Assembly (NCBI GenBank): GCA_016839425.1
Contig: JAEOUI010000097.1
Location: 1 to 18,294 of the forward strand
Direction of reading: 5' to 3'
DNA length: 18,294 nt
DNA from: Promethearchaeota archaeon
Lineage (GTDB): Archaea; Asgardarchaeota; Lokiarchaeia; Sigynarchaeales; SOKP01
The notes beneath the pieces were generated by a model, which saw only the letters and a program-made list of their open reading frames with translations, did not search any database and was not told the origin of the DNA. Shown piece by piece: positions 7,466 to 14,367 of this stretch. A program made the position numbers and the translations under genes. How positions within the stretch are numbered: position 1 is the first letter of the stretch; each line of letters opens with the position of its first letter.

Positions 7466-7774
7466 TTATGGAAATTCTTTTTGAAGTTTTAAAAGTATTT
7501 TTTGTTTTTGTTCTTGAGTACAATCCTTTAATATTTTCCCTCTTGAATTGTATATATCCATCGGTTTTTTATCGTATAACGAAAGAACAATCAATAAGGC
7601 GTTTTTGACGAAATTCTTGTCGTTTTTACATTCTGAAGATCTAATAAGTTTTAGGATTGCTTTGCTTTTAAGACGAGGTAAATCTTGTGCGGTATGTTTA
7701 TTTTTTGAAAACCCTTCAAGAATTTTCAAATAACAACCTATTTCAGGGCTTGTCTCTTCAGCGTTCAAGATCAT
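7466..7774 (-). CDS. unrecognised small helical protein, 102 aa
   Basis: This short basic protein begins MILNAEETSPEIGCYL and ends KILLKLQKEFP. It appears all-helical with two helical hairpins and three scattered cysteines (14, 49, 85), and no membrane segment or known motif. Start ATG 7774 is preceded by a TATA-like TTATAATATTATA at about 7800-7812, which would give an almost leaderless transcript. It lies 49 bases after the histidine kinase stop on the same strand, so a functional link to the kinase is possible but unproven. The opposite-strand frame over 7548-7733 is shorter and looks like a shadow. Confidence 0.6.
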   Translation of the reverse strand: MILNAEETSPEIGCYLKILEGFSKNKHTAQDLPRLKSKAILKLIRSSECKNDKNFVKNALLIVLSLYDKKPMDIYNSRGKILKDCTQEQKQKILLKLQKEFP

Positions 7775-7823
7775 TCAATTTTCTAATTTATATATTATTG
7801 TATAATATTATAAAAATTTTAAT

Positions 7824-9329
7824 TTAAGAATATTCTGGAATTAACAAAATAAAATTACACCCCTTTGAAGGGTCTCCATATATTCGATCTTCAACCCAAA
7901 TTTTTCCCATATAATTGTCAATTATTTTTTTTACTAATGATAAACCGATACCCATTCCAGTTGTATTTCTTCTGCTATTTATTTTAAGAAAAATATTCTT
8001 TTTTTTCTCGTCAGAGATTCCAAATCCGTTATCCATGAATTCTAATTTAACAAATTTTTTATCTGCTTCGTTAAATCTTGATATATCTATTGAAATGTTA
8101 ATTTCTTCGTTAATATTGTATTTAATGGCGTTAATCAATAGGTTTTCAAATACATCGTATAACAAGTTATTTGCTTTAACAAGGTATTTTTGTTCGGGAG
8201 CTATTATGTTAATCTTAATCGATTTATCTCGAAAACTAGTTGATATAAATCTACAAACATCTTGAAGGACGCTTTTTACTTCGATTTTAATGCTCGAAAT
8301 CATTTCTTGATCTAATTGTGATAATTTCTGAATATTATCAATTAGTTTGGACCCTCGTGTAATTGCTTTTTTTATCAGATCAACCGTTTCGTCTAAGGAG
8401 GAATCTTTTGATTTTAATAGTTCTGCTCCCATGTTAATCACATTAAAAATATTAAATATATCGTGGACGAATAAATCCTTATAAAAGTTAGCTTGTTCGA
8501 GGGCATTAGATTTCTTTTTTTTTGATTCTGTCAAGAGTTTCTCGCTAAGTTTTCTAATTGAAATATCTTGAAAAATTATAACTAATTGATCGACTTTATG
8601 ATAATTATTTATAACAGGATGTATATTAACTTCAAAATCCATACCGCCTCTTTCTAGATCAAAGACTATTGACTTTTTATTGTGAATTATTTCTTTTATT
8701 TGTAAATTTATTATGTCAATAACTTTAGAGGGTAATATCGTTTCGATATTTGTTCCTATTATTTGACTTCTATCTTTCCCTGAGAGCAATATTACTTTTT
8801 GATTTGTTTCGATAATATTTCCTTCGAGATCAATTAATAAAATTTCATCTTGCATCGAATCTAATATAATCCTTGCTTGACTATCGAGTTCTTTTATATT
8901 TGATATAGAACTAATTTTATGATTTGTAATATCTTGCCCTAAACAAATAATATATTCAACATTACCTTCGGAATCGAGTTTTGGCATTTTTACTATGGAC
9001 AATAATCTGACTTCTCCATTTTTATTTTTCTGATGGCTTTCAGTAAATATTTTTTGTCTCGTTTGGAATACTTTAGTATTTTCTGCTATAGCGAAATCAG
9101 CTTCCTCCTTACTGAGATAATCGTAAAGCAACCTAGCCTGAAAATAAGTTTTCTTTTTTCCAAAAAATTCTGCTCTAGCCTTATTTACAAAACCACATAG
9201 GTCGGGTTTAATAATATACCATACCTGAGCCTCGATATTATCGAGTAGTTGAGTTTGTTCTTCTGAAAGTTTATAAACCTTATGATCTATAATATCGGCT
9301 TGATCTTGCGAGAACTTTTTGCCTGACAT
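7824..9329 (-). CDS. soluble PAS-PAS sensor histidine kinase
   Basis: A 501-residue kinase with no membrane helix. PAS1 (about 25-135) carries AQVWYIIKPD and FVNKARAEFFG, closing with LGQDITNHK. PAS2 (about 150-260) has LDSMQDEILLIDLEGNI and ends FQDISIRKL. A coiled linker leads to the DHp helix with phospho-acceptor H289 in LFVHDIFNIFNVI, followed by the HATPase domain: N box E395-NLLINAIKYN, G1 box D433-NGFGI and G2 box at 458-463 (GMGIGL). All ATP-binding motifs are intact. Start ATG 9329 follows AAAGGAATTGAG. No response regulator or receiver domain lies nearby, so its partner is encoded elsewhere. The ligand is unknown; lack of membrane segments implies a cytosolic signal such as redox state, gas or a metabolite (inference). 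Confidence 0.93.
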   Translation of the reverse strand: MSGKKFSQDQADIIDHKVYKLSEEQTQLLDNIEAQVWYIIKPDLCGFVNKARAEFFGKKKTYFQARLLYDYLSKEEADFAIAENTKVFQTRQKIFTESHQKNKNGEVRLLSIVKMPKLDSEGNVEYIICLGQDITNHKISSISNIKELDSQARIILDSMQDEILLIDLEGNIIETNQKVILLSGKDRSQIIGTNIETILPSKVIDIINLQIKEIIHNKKSIVFDLERGGMDFEVNIHPVINNYHKVDQLVIIFQDISIRKLSEKLLTESKKKKSNALEQANFYKDLFVHDIFNIFNVINMGAELLKSKDSSLDETVDLIKKAITRGSKLIDNIQKLSQLDQEMISSIKIEVKSVLQDVCRFISTSFRDKSIKINIIAPEQKYLVKANNLLYDVFENLLINAIKYNINEEINISIDISRFNEADKKFVKLEFMDNGFGISDEKKKNIFLKINSRRNTTGMGIGLSLVKKIIDNYMGKIWVEDRIYGDPSKGCNFILLIPEYS

Positions 9330-9689
9330 TGGCTCAATTCCTTTTACACTATTGACATCAGATAATAATTTCGATTTTTTTGTAAAATTAAAGTTTTGAA
9401 GTAAATTTGATATATTAAAAATTTGATTTGAATTAGGTGATTATTAGAATATAATTAATTATTGAGTTATTTTATCCTCAAAATAAAACAATACATTAAA
9501 ACTGAGATAAAATATAAAATTTATGCTTTTGTTAAGCTTTTTGTGTGAAATATTGATTATAATGTGAATTAGTGTTAAAAAATTAGTTTATTTGAATAAC
9601 CATATATCTTTTTATTGAAGTTTTCTTTATTTGTACTATTTATTCAAAGCAGGTAATCCTATATAAATCGCAAGATTTAATATCATAAA
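9330..9689. other. gene-free AT-rich spacer
   Basis: These 360 bases lie between the kinase start and the radical SAM stop. No ORF above about 15 codons with a proper start, no tRNA-like fold and no obvious repeat was found. The part nearest 9329 should hold the kinase promoter; a minus-strand TTTTTAATATATC at about 9410-9422 is a TATA candidate. The rest is probably the 3' untranslated region of the minus-strand block to the right. Confidence 0.5.
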
Positions 9690-10442
9690 TCACTTAATTT
9701 CTTTAGAAATAACTTTCGAATAACCTACAACATCGTCTCTTAAAAAGACATCAAATGAAAGATTATCTCCTTTGTATTGCTCTATCAGGCGAATTAAATC
9801 TTGATGATAAGGTTTTTGAAGCGATTCTTTAAATTTTTCACCAACTCCTTCAGAATATTGGAATTGTTGAAGGACAAAATTTCCTCTAAAATTTTTATTT
9901 CTTAGAAATTCAAATATTGAAAAAATATCTTCTGGTGTCATTAATTTTTCAACAAAAGTAGTTCTTACTTCAAAATCAAGATGAAGTGCTACATTAAGAA
10001 TTTCAAACGATTTTATAACTTTTTTTAATTCTAACGATACGCATGTGATTTGCTCGTATTTTGTTTGGTTCAAAGGATCAGTTTTAATATCTAATGCAAC
10101 CCTGTTTAAATGAGGAATTAATTTTAAAAGGGTTTCTGGATTAGAGCCATTCGTATCCAAGCTAATATATTTTCCTGTTTTTGATATTTGATATACATAT
10201 TCGAATATATCTGCTTGTAAGGTGGGCTCTCCGCCCGAGATGCTTACACCCTTTACAAGTAAATTCGTATTAATGAGCTTTAAAACATCATTTTGGGATA
10301 CGCTTTTTCCGACATTATCTTTTAATAAATATTTATTATGACAAAAGGAACACTTATAATTACAACCGACGGTAAAAATAACCATTGATGTTATCCCAGG
10401 TATATCTTTCGTTGATATGTCAATTATTCCTCCAATTTTAAT
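9690..10442 (-). CDS. radical SAM activating enzyme, NrdG2/PflA type
   Basis: The radical SAM 4Fe-4S motif is C38-x3-C42-x2-C45 (CNYKCSFCHN; numbering from TTG 10475), with SAM-binding GGEP at 81-84 and LDTNG at 106-110. The N-terminal IKIGG-x-IDISTKDIPG matches the MKIGG...IDYPG opening of NrdG2 (anaerobic ribonucleotide reductase activase) proteins. That alignment puts the start at an ATT codon at 10442, overlapping the TAA of the nitrilase gene (ATTAA), behind GGAGG at 10453-10457. The alternative TTG at 10475 adds 11 residues lying inside the upstream gene. Family members generate a glycyl radical on a partner enzyme. No nrdD-like or glycyl-radical enzyme is in the window, so the target is unknown. 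Family secure, start less so. Confidence 0.87.
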   Translation of the reverse strand: MKIGGIIDISTKDIPGITSMVIFTVGCNYKCSFCHNKYLLKDNVGKSVSQNDVLKLINTNLLVKGVSISGGEPTLQADIFEYVYQISKTGKYISLDTNGSNPETLLKLIPHLNRVALDIKTDPLNQTKYEQITCVSLELKKVIKSFEILNVALHLDFEVRTTFVEKLMTPEDIFSIFEFLRNKNFRGNFVLQQFQYSEGVGEKFKESLQKPYHQDLIRLIEQYKGDNLSFDVFLRDDVVGYSKVISKEIK

Positions 10443-11223
10443 ACAAATCAGTCCTCCTTTCTTTAAGTAAATCAAAAGGCTTTCTAATCAAATTCAAGGA
10501 ATCAATATCGATATGAAAAATTCTACATTCTGAGTCGTTTCCCAGAACTTCGATTTGAGACCCATTGGTAACTATTGAATGGCCAAAAAAATCCTCCTTT
10601 CGGCCTTTACCCGCTCTATTTATTCCAATTAAGAAAATTTGATTTTCTATAGCTCTCGCTTGAATCAATATTTTCCAAGCTTCTTGTTTTGGCTTGGGAA
10701 ATTCCGAGGGTAAGAATATTAATTTTGCACCCTCTAATGCCATTATTCTGAATATTTCTGGGAATCTGAGGTCGAAACATAATGCTAATCCTAATTTTAA
10801 ACCACCAAACTCGTTGGTTGTGAATGTTTCTATTTTATCTCCCTTAACTAAGTATTTTTTTTCACTCATGGGACCGAATAAATGAGTTTTTCGATATTTT
10901 CCAATTAATTTGCCTTTCTTATTAATATAAAAAGCCGTATTAAAATAACCCTCATCTGTTGATTCTAAAATCGATCCTACTATTGCAAAATTATTAGTAG
11001 ATTGAGAAATGATTTTATTCATAGATTGCCCATTTAAAGATTCTGCTAGAGTTTTAGAATTCTTTAAATCGTATCCCGTAAGGAAAAGCTCGGGGAAGCA
11101 TATAATATCGGGTTTTTCCTCTAAAACTTGTAGTTTATTTATGTAATATAATGCTTTATCGAGATTCTGTTTTTTATTACCATCTTCAATTTCCATTTGG
11201 ACGAGACCAATTTTAATATCCAT
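10438..11223 (-). CDS. carbon-nitrogen hydrolase, nitrilase superfamily (Nit2/omega-amidase-like)
   Basis: The Glu-Lys-Cys triad of the nitrilase superfamily is complete: E50 in CFPELFLTGY, K117 in YRKTHLF and C154 in LALCFDLRFPEIFR (numbering from TTG 11238, subtract 5 for the ATG). The LRFPEIFR context and length of about 260 residues resemble Nit2/omega-amidase and related cytosolic amidases, which hydrolyse omega-amides or deaminated glutathione. The exact substrate cannot be told from motifs. ATG 11223 is preferred over TTG 11238 because a TATA element (ATATAAAG, 11258-11265) predicts transcription from about 11236. The end overlaps the radical SAM gene, so the two are cotranscribed. The formylglutamate amidohydrolase-like gene lies about 75 bases upstream. 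Confidence 0.9.
   Translation of the reverse strand: MDIKIGLVQMEIEDGNKKQNLDKALYYINKLQVLEEKPDIICFPELFLTGYDLKNSKTLAESLNGQSMNKIISQSTNNFAIVGSILESTDEGYFNTAFYINKKGKLIGKYRKTHLFGPMSEKKYLVKGDKIETFTTNEFGGLKLGLALCFDLRFPEIFRIMALEGAKLIFLPSEFPKPKQEAWKILIQARAIENQIFLIGINRAGKGRKEDFFGHSIVTNGSQIEVLGNDSECRIFHIDIDSLNLIRKPFDLLKERRTDLY
10453..10457 (-). promoter_or_regulatory. strong ribosome binding site inside the end of the nitrilase gene
   Basis: GGAGG on the minus strand lies 10 bases before the ATT at 10442 and 4 bases before the ATT at 10448. There is no ATG, GTG or TTG in frame after it at usable distance, so it argues for non-AUG initiation and coupling to the upstream gene. Confidence 0.55.
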
Positions 11224-11257
11224 CGTTTTTTTAACCAAATTTGTGCTTAAAATGATT

Positions 11258-11265
11258 CTTTATAT
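11258..11265 (-). promoter_or_regulatory. candidate TATA box for nitrilase-activase pair
   Basis: ATATAAAG on the minus strand is centred about 38 bases before ATG 11223, giving a predicted leader of about 13 bases. It favours the ATG over the TTG at 11238. Confidence 0.45.
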
Positions 11266-11297
11266 TGTTTAATAATTATTTGATGTTTAATAAAAAA

Positions 11298-12032
11298 TTA
11301 AATATCTTTATCTAAACAATTTAGCAAAGCAGTCACAAAATCAATAACAAATATATTTGCCTGATTTAAATTGTTTCTTATTGTCTCCGAAACTTCTAAT
11401 TGTAAAGCGTTTATTCGGTTTTTTCGATAAAATAAATGGGTGATATAACCTCCTGAGTATGCCAGATTTAGATCGTTTACACCAAGTCCATCATCTAAAG
11501 TAAAATGTGTAGAAAATTCATGCCTGAGTTCTTCTAAACCCCAATAGTAATCAAGTCCATTTTTATTTTGTTTAGAAATGGATAATGTGTTTGAAAATAT
11601 GTTTCCAAAAATGATATTAGGATATTTTTTGTGAGGTTTTGTAAAACCGTGAAAATCAATGATTAAACATTTACCATGTTCTTTTATGCTCTGTTTTGAT
11701 TGTTCTTTGATTGTTCTTTGAAAATAATAATGTAGTTCTCTAGCCTCTGCTGAAGCTTGATTAAATGCTATAGAGGATCCAGGAGGTCTATTAAGATCTA
11801 GCTTACTTCTATGAATCTTACAAAATATGATATATGGTCTAAAATCCTTTTCTTTAAGAATATACTTGATCCTTCTAGCAATAAATAATGTGTTTCTATC
11901 TGAAAATTTTGCACCATTTTCTATATTTTGAATTGATTTTGGATTTTTATATCCTCCATGAGGACAAGATAATATAATCGGTATGTTTCCAATCTCGACA
12001 TCAAAATATCTCAGATAATTAATCGTTTTCAT
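11298..12032 (-). CDS. N-formylglutamate amidohydrolase (FGase) family protein
   Basis: This 244-residue protein has the metal-site landmarks of the FGase family (HutG type): H25 in ILSCPHGG, KLDLNRPP at 77-84, LIIDFHGF with D126 and H128, and LQLEVSE with E213. In histidine degradation the enzyme hydrolyses N-formylglutamate to formate and glutamate, but many relatives act on other N-acyl or peptide substrates, and no other hut gene is here. There is no signal peptide. Start ATG 12032 follows ATAGTATAGGA. It leads the minus-strand group with the nitrilase and radical SAM genes. Family assignment is good; the reaction is not demonstrated. Confidence 0.82.
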   Translation of the reverse strand: MKTINYLRYFDVEIGNIPIILSCPHGGYKNPKSIQNIENGAKFSDRNTLFIARRIKYILKEKDFRPYIIFCKIHRSKLDLNRPPGSSIAFNQASAEARELHYYFQRTIKEQSKQSIKEHGKCLIIDFHGFTKPHKKYPNIIFGNIFSNTLSISKQNKNGLDYYWGLEELRHEFSTHFTLDDGLGVNDLNLAYSGGYITHLFYRKNRINALQLEVSETIRNNLNQANIFVIDFVTALLNCLDKDI

Positions 12033-12379
12033 TCCTATACTATTCTAATAAGAATTAAACAATAATAAATTGATTATTAGTAAAGATTTCTGAACTAAAA
12101 AGCAATAATTTAATGGTCAAAGAGTGTAAAATTTACGATTATTCACACATGCCTAAAAAATAAAATCTAAAATATTTATTTGGAAGCAATTAATAAATTT
12201 GTCGTGTGTAAAAATCACGCATGTTAAAGTTATTATCAAAATTTCATTAAAAAAAAAGTCGAATGTCTTAACGAATATCAAAATTTAACAGAATTCCTTT
12301 TCATAAACTTTTTTAAACCTCGAGTTTTATTTTAATCATCGTCTAGATAAATTAAGAAAATTGTTAACTAGGGGTATAG
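12033..12379. other. intergenic region between divergent genes, with operator-like elements
   Basis: These 347 bases contain no convincing ORF. A near-palindrome GTAAAaTTTAC lies at 12126-12136. TCACACATGCCTAAA at 12143-12157 is nearly repeated as TCACGCATGTTAAA at 12215-12228, each preceded by GTGTAAAA (12124 and 12206). A TATA-like CTTTTTTAAAC around 12308-12318 could serve the winged-helix gene. Confidence 0.45.
12308..12318 (+). promoter_or_regulatory. candidate TATA box for winged-helix gene
   Basis: CTTTTTTAAAC predicts transcription from about 12341 and a leader of about 40 bases ending in AGGGG at 12370-12374, a usable ribosome binding site for ATG 12380. Confidence 0.4.
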
Positions 12380-12682
12380 ATGAAAGTAATCGAAGAGTTA
12401 GTATCTTTTTTGAAAAAGAAGGGATTTAGAGATACTTTACAGGTATTGACTGCGTTCAAAAACTACAAGGTTGATAAACATACATTTTATAACGAGCTCA
12501 ATAAATTCAGTTATTACAACTCGTATTTTCGAGTAAAAAATGATTTGATTAAACGCGGGCTTATAGAGATCGATGTTACTGATGGAAAGAAATCCATAAA
12601 ACTAACGGAAAAAGGTCTTACTGTTTATAATAAGCTAGTAGAAATAAACGACCTTATAAAAAACCACGACCTTAAAAATTAA
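12380..12682 (+). CDS. small winged-helix DNA-binding protein
   Basis: A 100-residue basic protein with the layout of a stand-alone winged helix: helices at about 2-14 and 17-28, a recognition region around 40-57 ending KNDLIKRGLIEID, then a beta-wing at 62-74 (IDVTDGKKSIKLTEKG) and a closing helix TVYNKLVEINDLIK. The RGLIE...KLTEKG arrangement is typical of MarR/PadR-like archaeal regulators. There is no ligand domain, so it probably acts as a dimeric repressor or activator. AGGGG just before the ATG is a good ribosome binding site. It lies 51 bases before the MBL-fold hydrolase gene and may be cotranscribed with it. The target is unknown; autoregulation through the upstream repeats is possible. 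Confidence 0.75.
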   Translation: MKVIEELVSFLKKKGFRDTLQVLTAFKNYKVDKHTFYNELNKFSYYNSYFRVKNDLIKRGLIEIDVTDGKKSIKLTEKGLTVYNKLVEINDLIKNHDLKN

Positions 12683-12733
12683 CAACTTAACTCTCTTATT
12701 TAATTCTTAATAATACTTTTCAGGGAAACATTA

Positions 12734-13363
12734 GTGATTTTCAATAAGTTAGTAGTAGGAAGCTTTGGAACTAATTGTTATATTTTTGGTTCTGATAATA
12801 AGATAATTATAATCGATCCAGGTGCCGAACCCGAATATATTATCAAAAATATCGAGCAGAGATCAAAAAATATTGAAGTTATTGGTGTGGTATTTACTCA
12901 CGGTCATTTTGATCATACTATGAATGCTGAAAATGTCATAAACCATTTTAAGACTAAAGTAATGTTTTGCGAGAAACAAAATAGCCATTTTTCTTCAAAT
13001 ATTAAACCCGATGTGTCGCTAAGCGAGGGAGATATAATTGAGCTAGACGATATTAAGCTCCATGTTTTAGAAACTCCTGGACATTCTCCAGAAAGTATTT
13101 CTCTTTATACAACCGATGTAAAAAATCTAAACGGTAAAGATTGCGACGGAATAATATTTACGGGAGATCTGCTATTTCGCAGGAGCGTGGGAAGAACAGA
13201 TTTTCCTGGTGGAGATCCAAAGGTCTTAATGAAAAGCATCAAGGAAAAAATAATGCAAAATCCTAATATAACGAATGATTTTTTTGTTTTTCCAGGTCAT
13301 ATGGGTAATACAACAGTTGGAGAGGAAAGAAAACTTAATATGTTTAAGGATTATTTCCTCTAA
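12734..13363 (+). CDS. glyoxalase II-like MBL-fold hydrolase
   Basis: A 209-residue MBL-fold protein with both metal sites complete: H56-x-H58-x-D60-H61 (THGHFDH), H117 in ETPGHSPES, D145 in FTGDLLF and H189 in FPGHMG. The segments GSFGTNCYI near the start and GRTDFPGGD at 153-161 are hallmarks of YcbL-type glyoxalase II proteins, which hydrolyse S-acyl thiol esters such as lactoylglutathione. Most archaea lack glutathione, so the natural thiol is unclear. The start is GTG 12734, behind AGGGA at 12722-12726. It differs from the MBL protein at 2703 in active-site surroundings and is not a recent duplicate. T-rich DNA follows the stop. Confidence 0.92.
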   Translation: MIFNKLVVGSFGTNCYIFGSDNKIIIIDPGAEPEYIIKNIEQRSKNIEVIGVVFTHGHFDHTMNAENVINHFKTKVMFCEKQNSHFSSNIKPDVSLSEGDIIELDDIKLHVLETPGHSPESISLYTTDVKNLNGKDCDGIIFTGDLLFRRSVGRTDFPGGDPKVLMKSIKEKIMQNPNITNDFFVFPGHMGNTTVGEERKLNMFKDYFL

Positions 13364-13413
13364 TTCTGATATCACGCTAAAATATTATTATTATTTTATA
13401 TTTTTATCCAAGT

Positions 13414-13430
13414 AAAATGTTTTAAATACA
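13414..13430 (+). promoter_or_regulatory. candidate BRE/TATA element for first Roadblock gene
   Basis: AAAATGTTTTAAATACA contains a TTTAAATA core with an A-rich BRE-like flank. It would start transcription near 13450 and leave a leader of roughly 75 bases. A second TTTTAAAC at 13453-13460 is an alternative. The element resembles the one before the second Roadblock gene. Confidence 0.35.
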
Positions 13431-13528
13431 AAAACATATTATATGTATTAATTTTTAAACACTGAATTTATTACTATACTAGATAAATTTTATTTTTTAA
13501 AAGTAAAGGTGAACAAGCTACGATTGAC

Positions 13529-13804
13529 GTGAACGAAGTAAAAAACATTATTCGACGTTTTGAAGAAAAGGAAGGCGTGCGTGGTGTCATCATATGCGAT
13601 GCGTCTGGGCTTCCGATCAAATCAAATTTGGATATTAACCTTACGGAGGAAGTTGCTGCTTACATCACGAGTTTGATCGGAAAAGGCAAGCAAGTAGTAC
13701 AAGCTCTTAACGAAGGAAATTTAAATTTCATACGCTTGGAAACTTCTAAGGGAGAAACTATGGTTGCCCTCGAAGAAAACCTAATCCTCATAATATTAAA
13801 ATAA
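13529..13804 (+). CDS. Roadblock/LC7-domain protein, eukaryotic dynein-light-chain-like
   Basis: A 91-residue single Roadblock domain (helix, two strands, long helix, three strands, no extra parts). From memory it aligns without large gaps to human DYNLRB1 (96 residues): [20 protein letters not shown] opposite [39 protein letters not shown] opposite LTFLRIRSKKNEIMVAPDK, and a closing hydrophobic strand LILIILK. Roadblock proteins form homo- or heterodimers and bind small Ras-like GTPases or scaffold motors; Asgard genomes carry many. The start is GTG 13529 or an in-frame ATT at 13523, which lies 10 bases after AAAGGTGA (13505-13512) and would add two residues. No GTPase gene is in the window. 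Domain call secure. Confidence 0.9.
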   Translation: [91 protein letters not shown]

Positions 13805-13868
13805 TTATTATTATAAAATTATGGTTTGTCTAAAAATTATTGATAAACTATAACAAGAGCAAGATAAG

Positions 13869-13885
13869 CAAATGTTTTTATAATC
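13869..13885 (+). promoter_or_regulatory. candidate BRE/TATA element for second Roadblock gene
   Basis: CAAATGTTTTTATAATC resembles the element ahead of the first Roadblock gene in sharing AAATGTTTT before a TA-rich core. It predicts transcription near 13905. An eight-T tract just downstream (13891-13898) could alternatively end the first Roadblock transcript. Confidence 0.35.
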
Positions 13886-13979
13886 TTCCTTTTTTTTATA
13901 TGTTATAATCACGATATTTCTTCTTACAATTTAAGAATCTCAATATAATCTTAATGAAATGGAAAAGGGTAGTATTCAC

Positions 13980-14330
13980 ATGGACAAAGCAATGGTAGAA
14001 AAAAAGCTCGCAGAATTGATGGATGCGGTGCCTGAATGCGAAGGCTTGATAGCCGCGGATACCGATGGAAAAGTCCTAATTGGTCAAACATTAACTGATA
14101 TGGACCACGGAGCGATTGCTAAGGCGTGTTCAAGCATTATCAAGGACGCAAACACTCTGGGAATTAAAACCGGTAAAGGTGCTCTAAGAGATACCACAAT
14201 CGAACTAGAATCTGGATTTGCCGTAATCGTAAGTTCTTCTTCTATTGTACTAATTGCATTAGCTGGAACAGACGGCCGACCATCTTTAGGTCTTCTCAAG
14301 AGAAATTTAATGAGTATAGTAAAATCTTAA
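13980..14330 (+). CDS. Roadblock/LC7-domain protein, archaeal/bacterial (MglB-like) type
   Basis: A 116-residue Roadblock protein (123 if ATG 13959 is used). The domain shows an initial helix (VEKKLAELMDAVPECEG), a LIAADTDGKVLIGQ hairpin, a helix rich in small residues (AIAKACSSIIKDANTLGIKTG), strands TTIELESGFAVIVSSSSIVLIALAG, and a final helix LGLLKRNLMSIVKS. This is closer to MglB-like and archaeal Roadblock proteins than to LC7, so it is not a duplicate of its neighbour. The AAAGGGTAG at 13964-13972 sits about right for ATG 13980, which I prefer. Codon choice and GC content look somewhat higher than in flanking genes, as in well-expressed genes. The likely role is scaffold or regulator of a small GTPase; no GTPase is adjacent. 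Confidence 0.85.
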   Translation: MDKAMVEKKLAELMDAVPECEGLIAADTDGKVLIGQTLTDMDHGAIAKACSSIIKDANTLGIKTGKGALRDTTIELESGFAVIVSSSSIVLIALAGTDGRPSLGLLKRNLMSIVKS

Positions 14331-14367
14331 AAAAAAAAGATTAATAAAAAATTATTTTTTATTTTTA
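14329..14367. terminator. bidirectional T-tract terminator between convergent genes
   Basis: Only 21 bases separate the stops at 14330 and 14352. A run of A residues at 14329-14338 is a T-tract for the minus-strand surface-protein transcript. The T-rich stretch at 14352-14367, inside the last lysine codons of the surface protein, is a T-tract for the plus-strand Roadblock transcript. Confidence 0.5.

Noticed and set aside
7178..7492. 104-residue plus-strand frame beginning MILLNLSLKSRDW
   Set aside because: It lies mostly antisense to the start of the 249-aa gene, has a composition typical of AT-rich antisense translation (Phe, Lys, Leu, Tyr), and has no ribosome site or promoter of its own. 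Because the 249-aa gene lacks a strong start, this is not fully excluded.
7915..8265. 116-residue plus-strand hydrophobic frame within the kinase gene
   Set aside because: It is antisense to the intact ATPase domain of the kinase; the apparent membrane segments are the antisense of Lys/Glu/Asn-rich codons.
2703..13363. The two MBL-fold genes (2703-3368 and 12734-13363) as a recent duplication
   Set aside because: Beyond the shared metal-ligand motifs, the flanking sequences differ throughout; only the second has the GSFGTNCYI and GRTDFPGGD segments.
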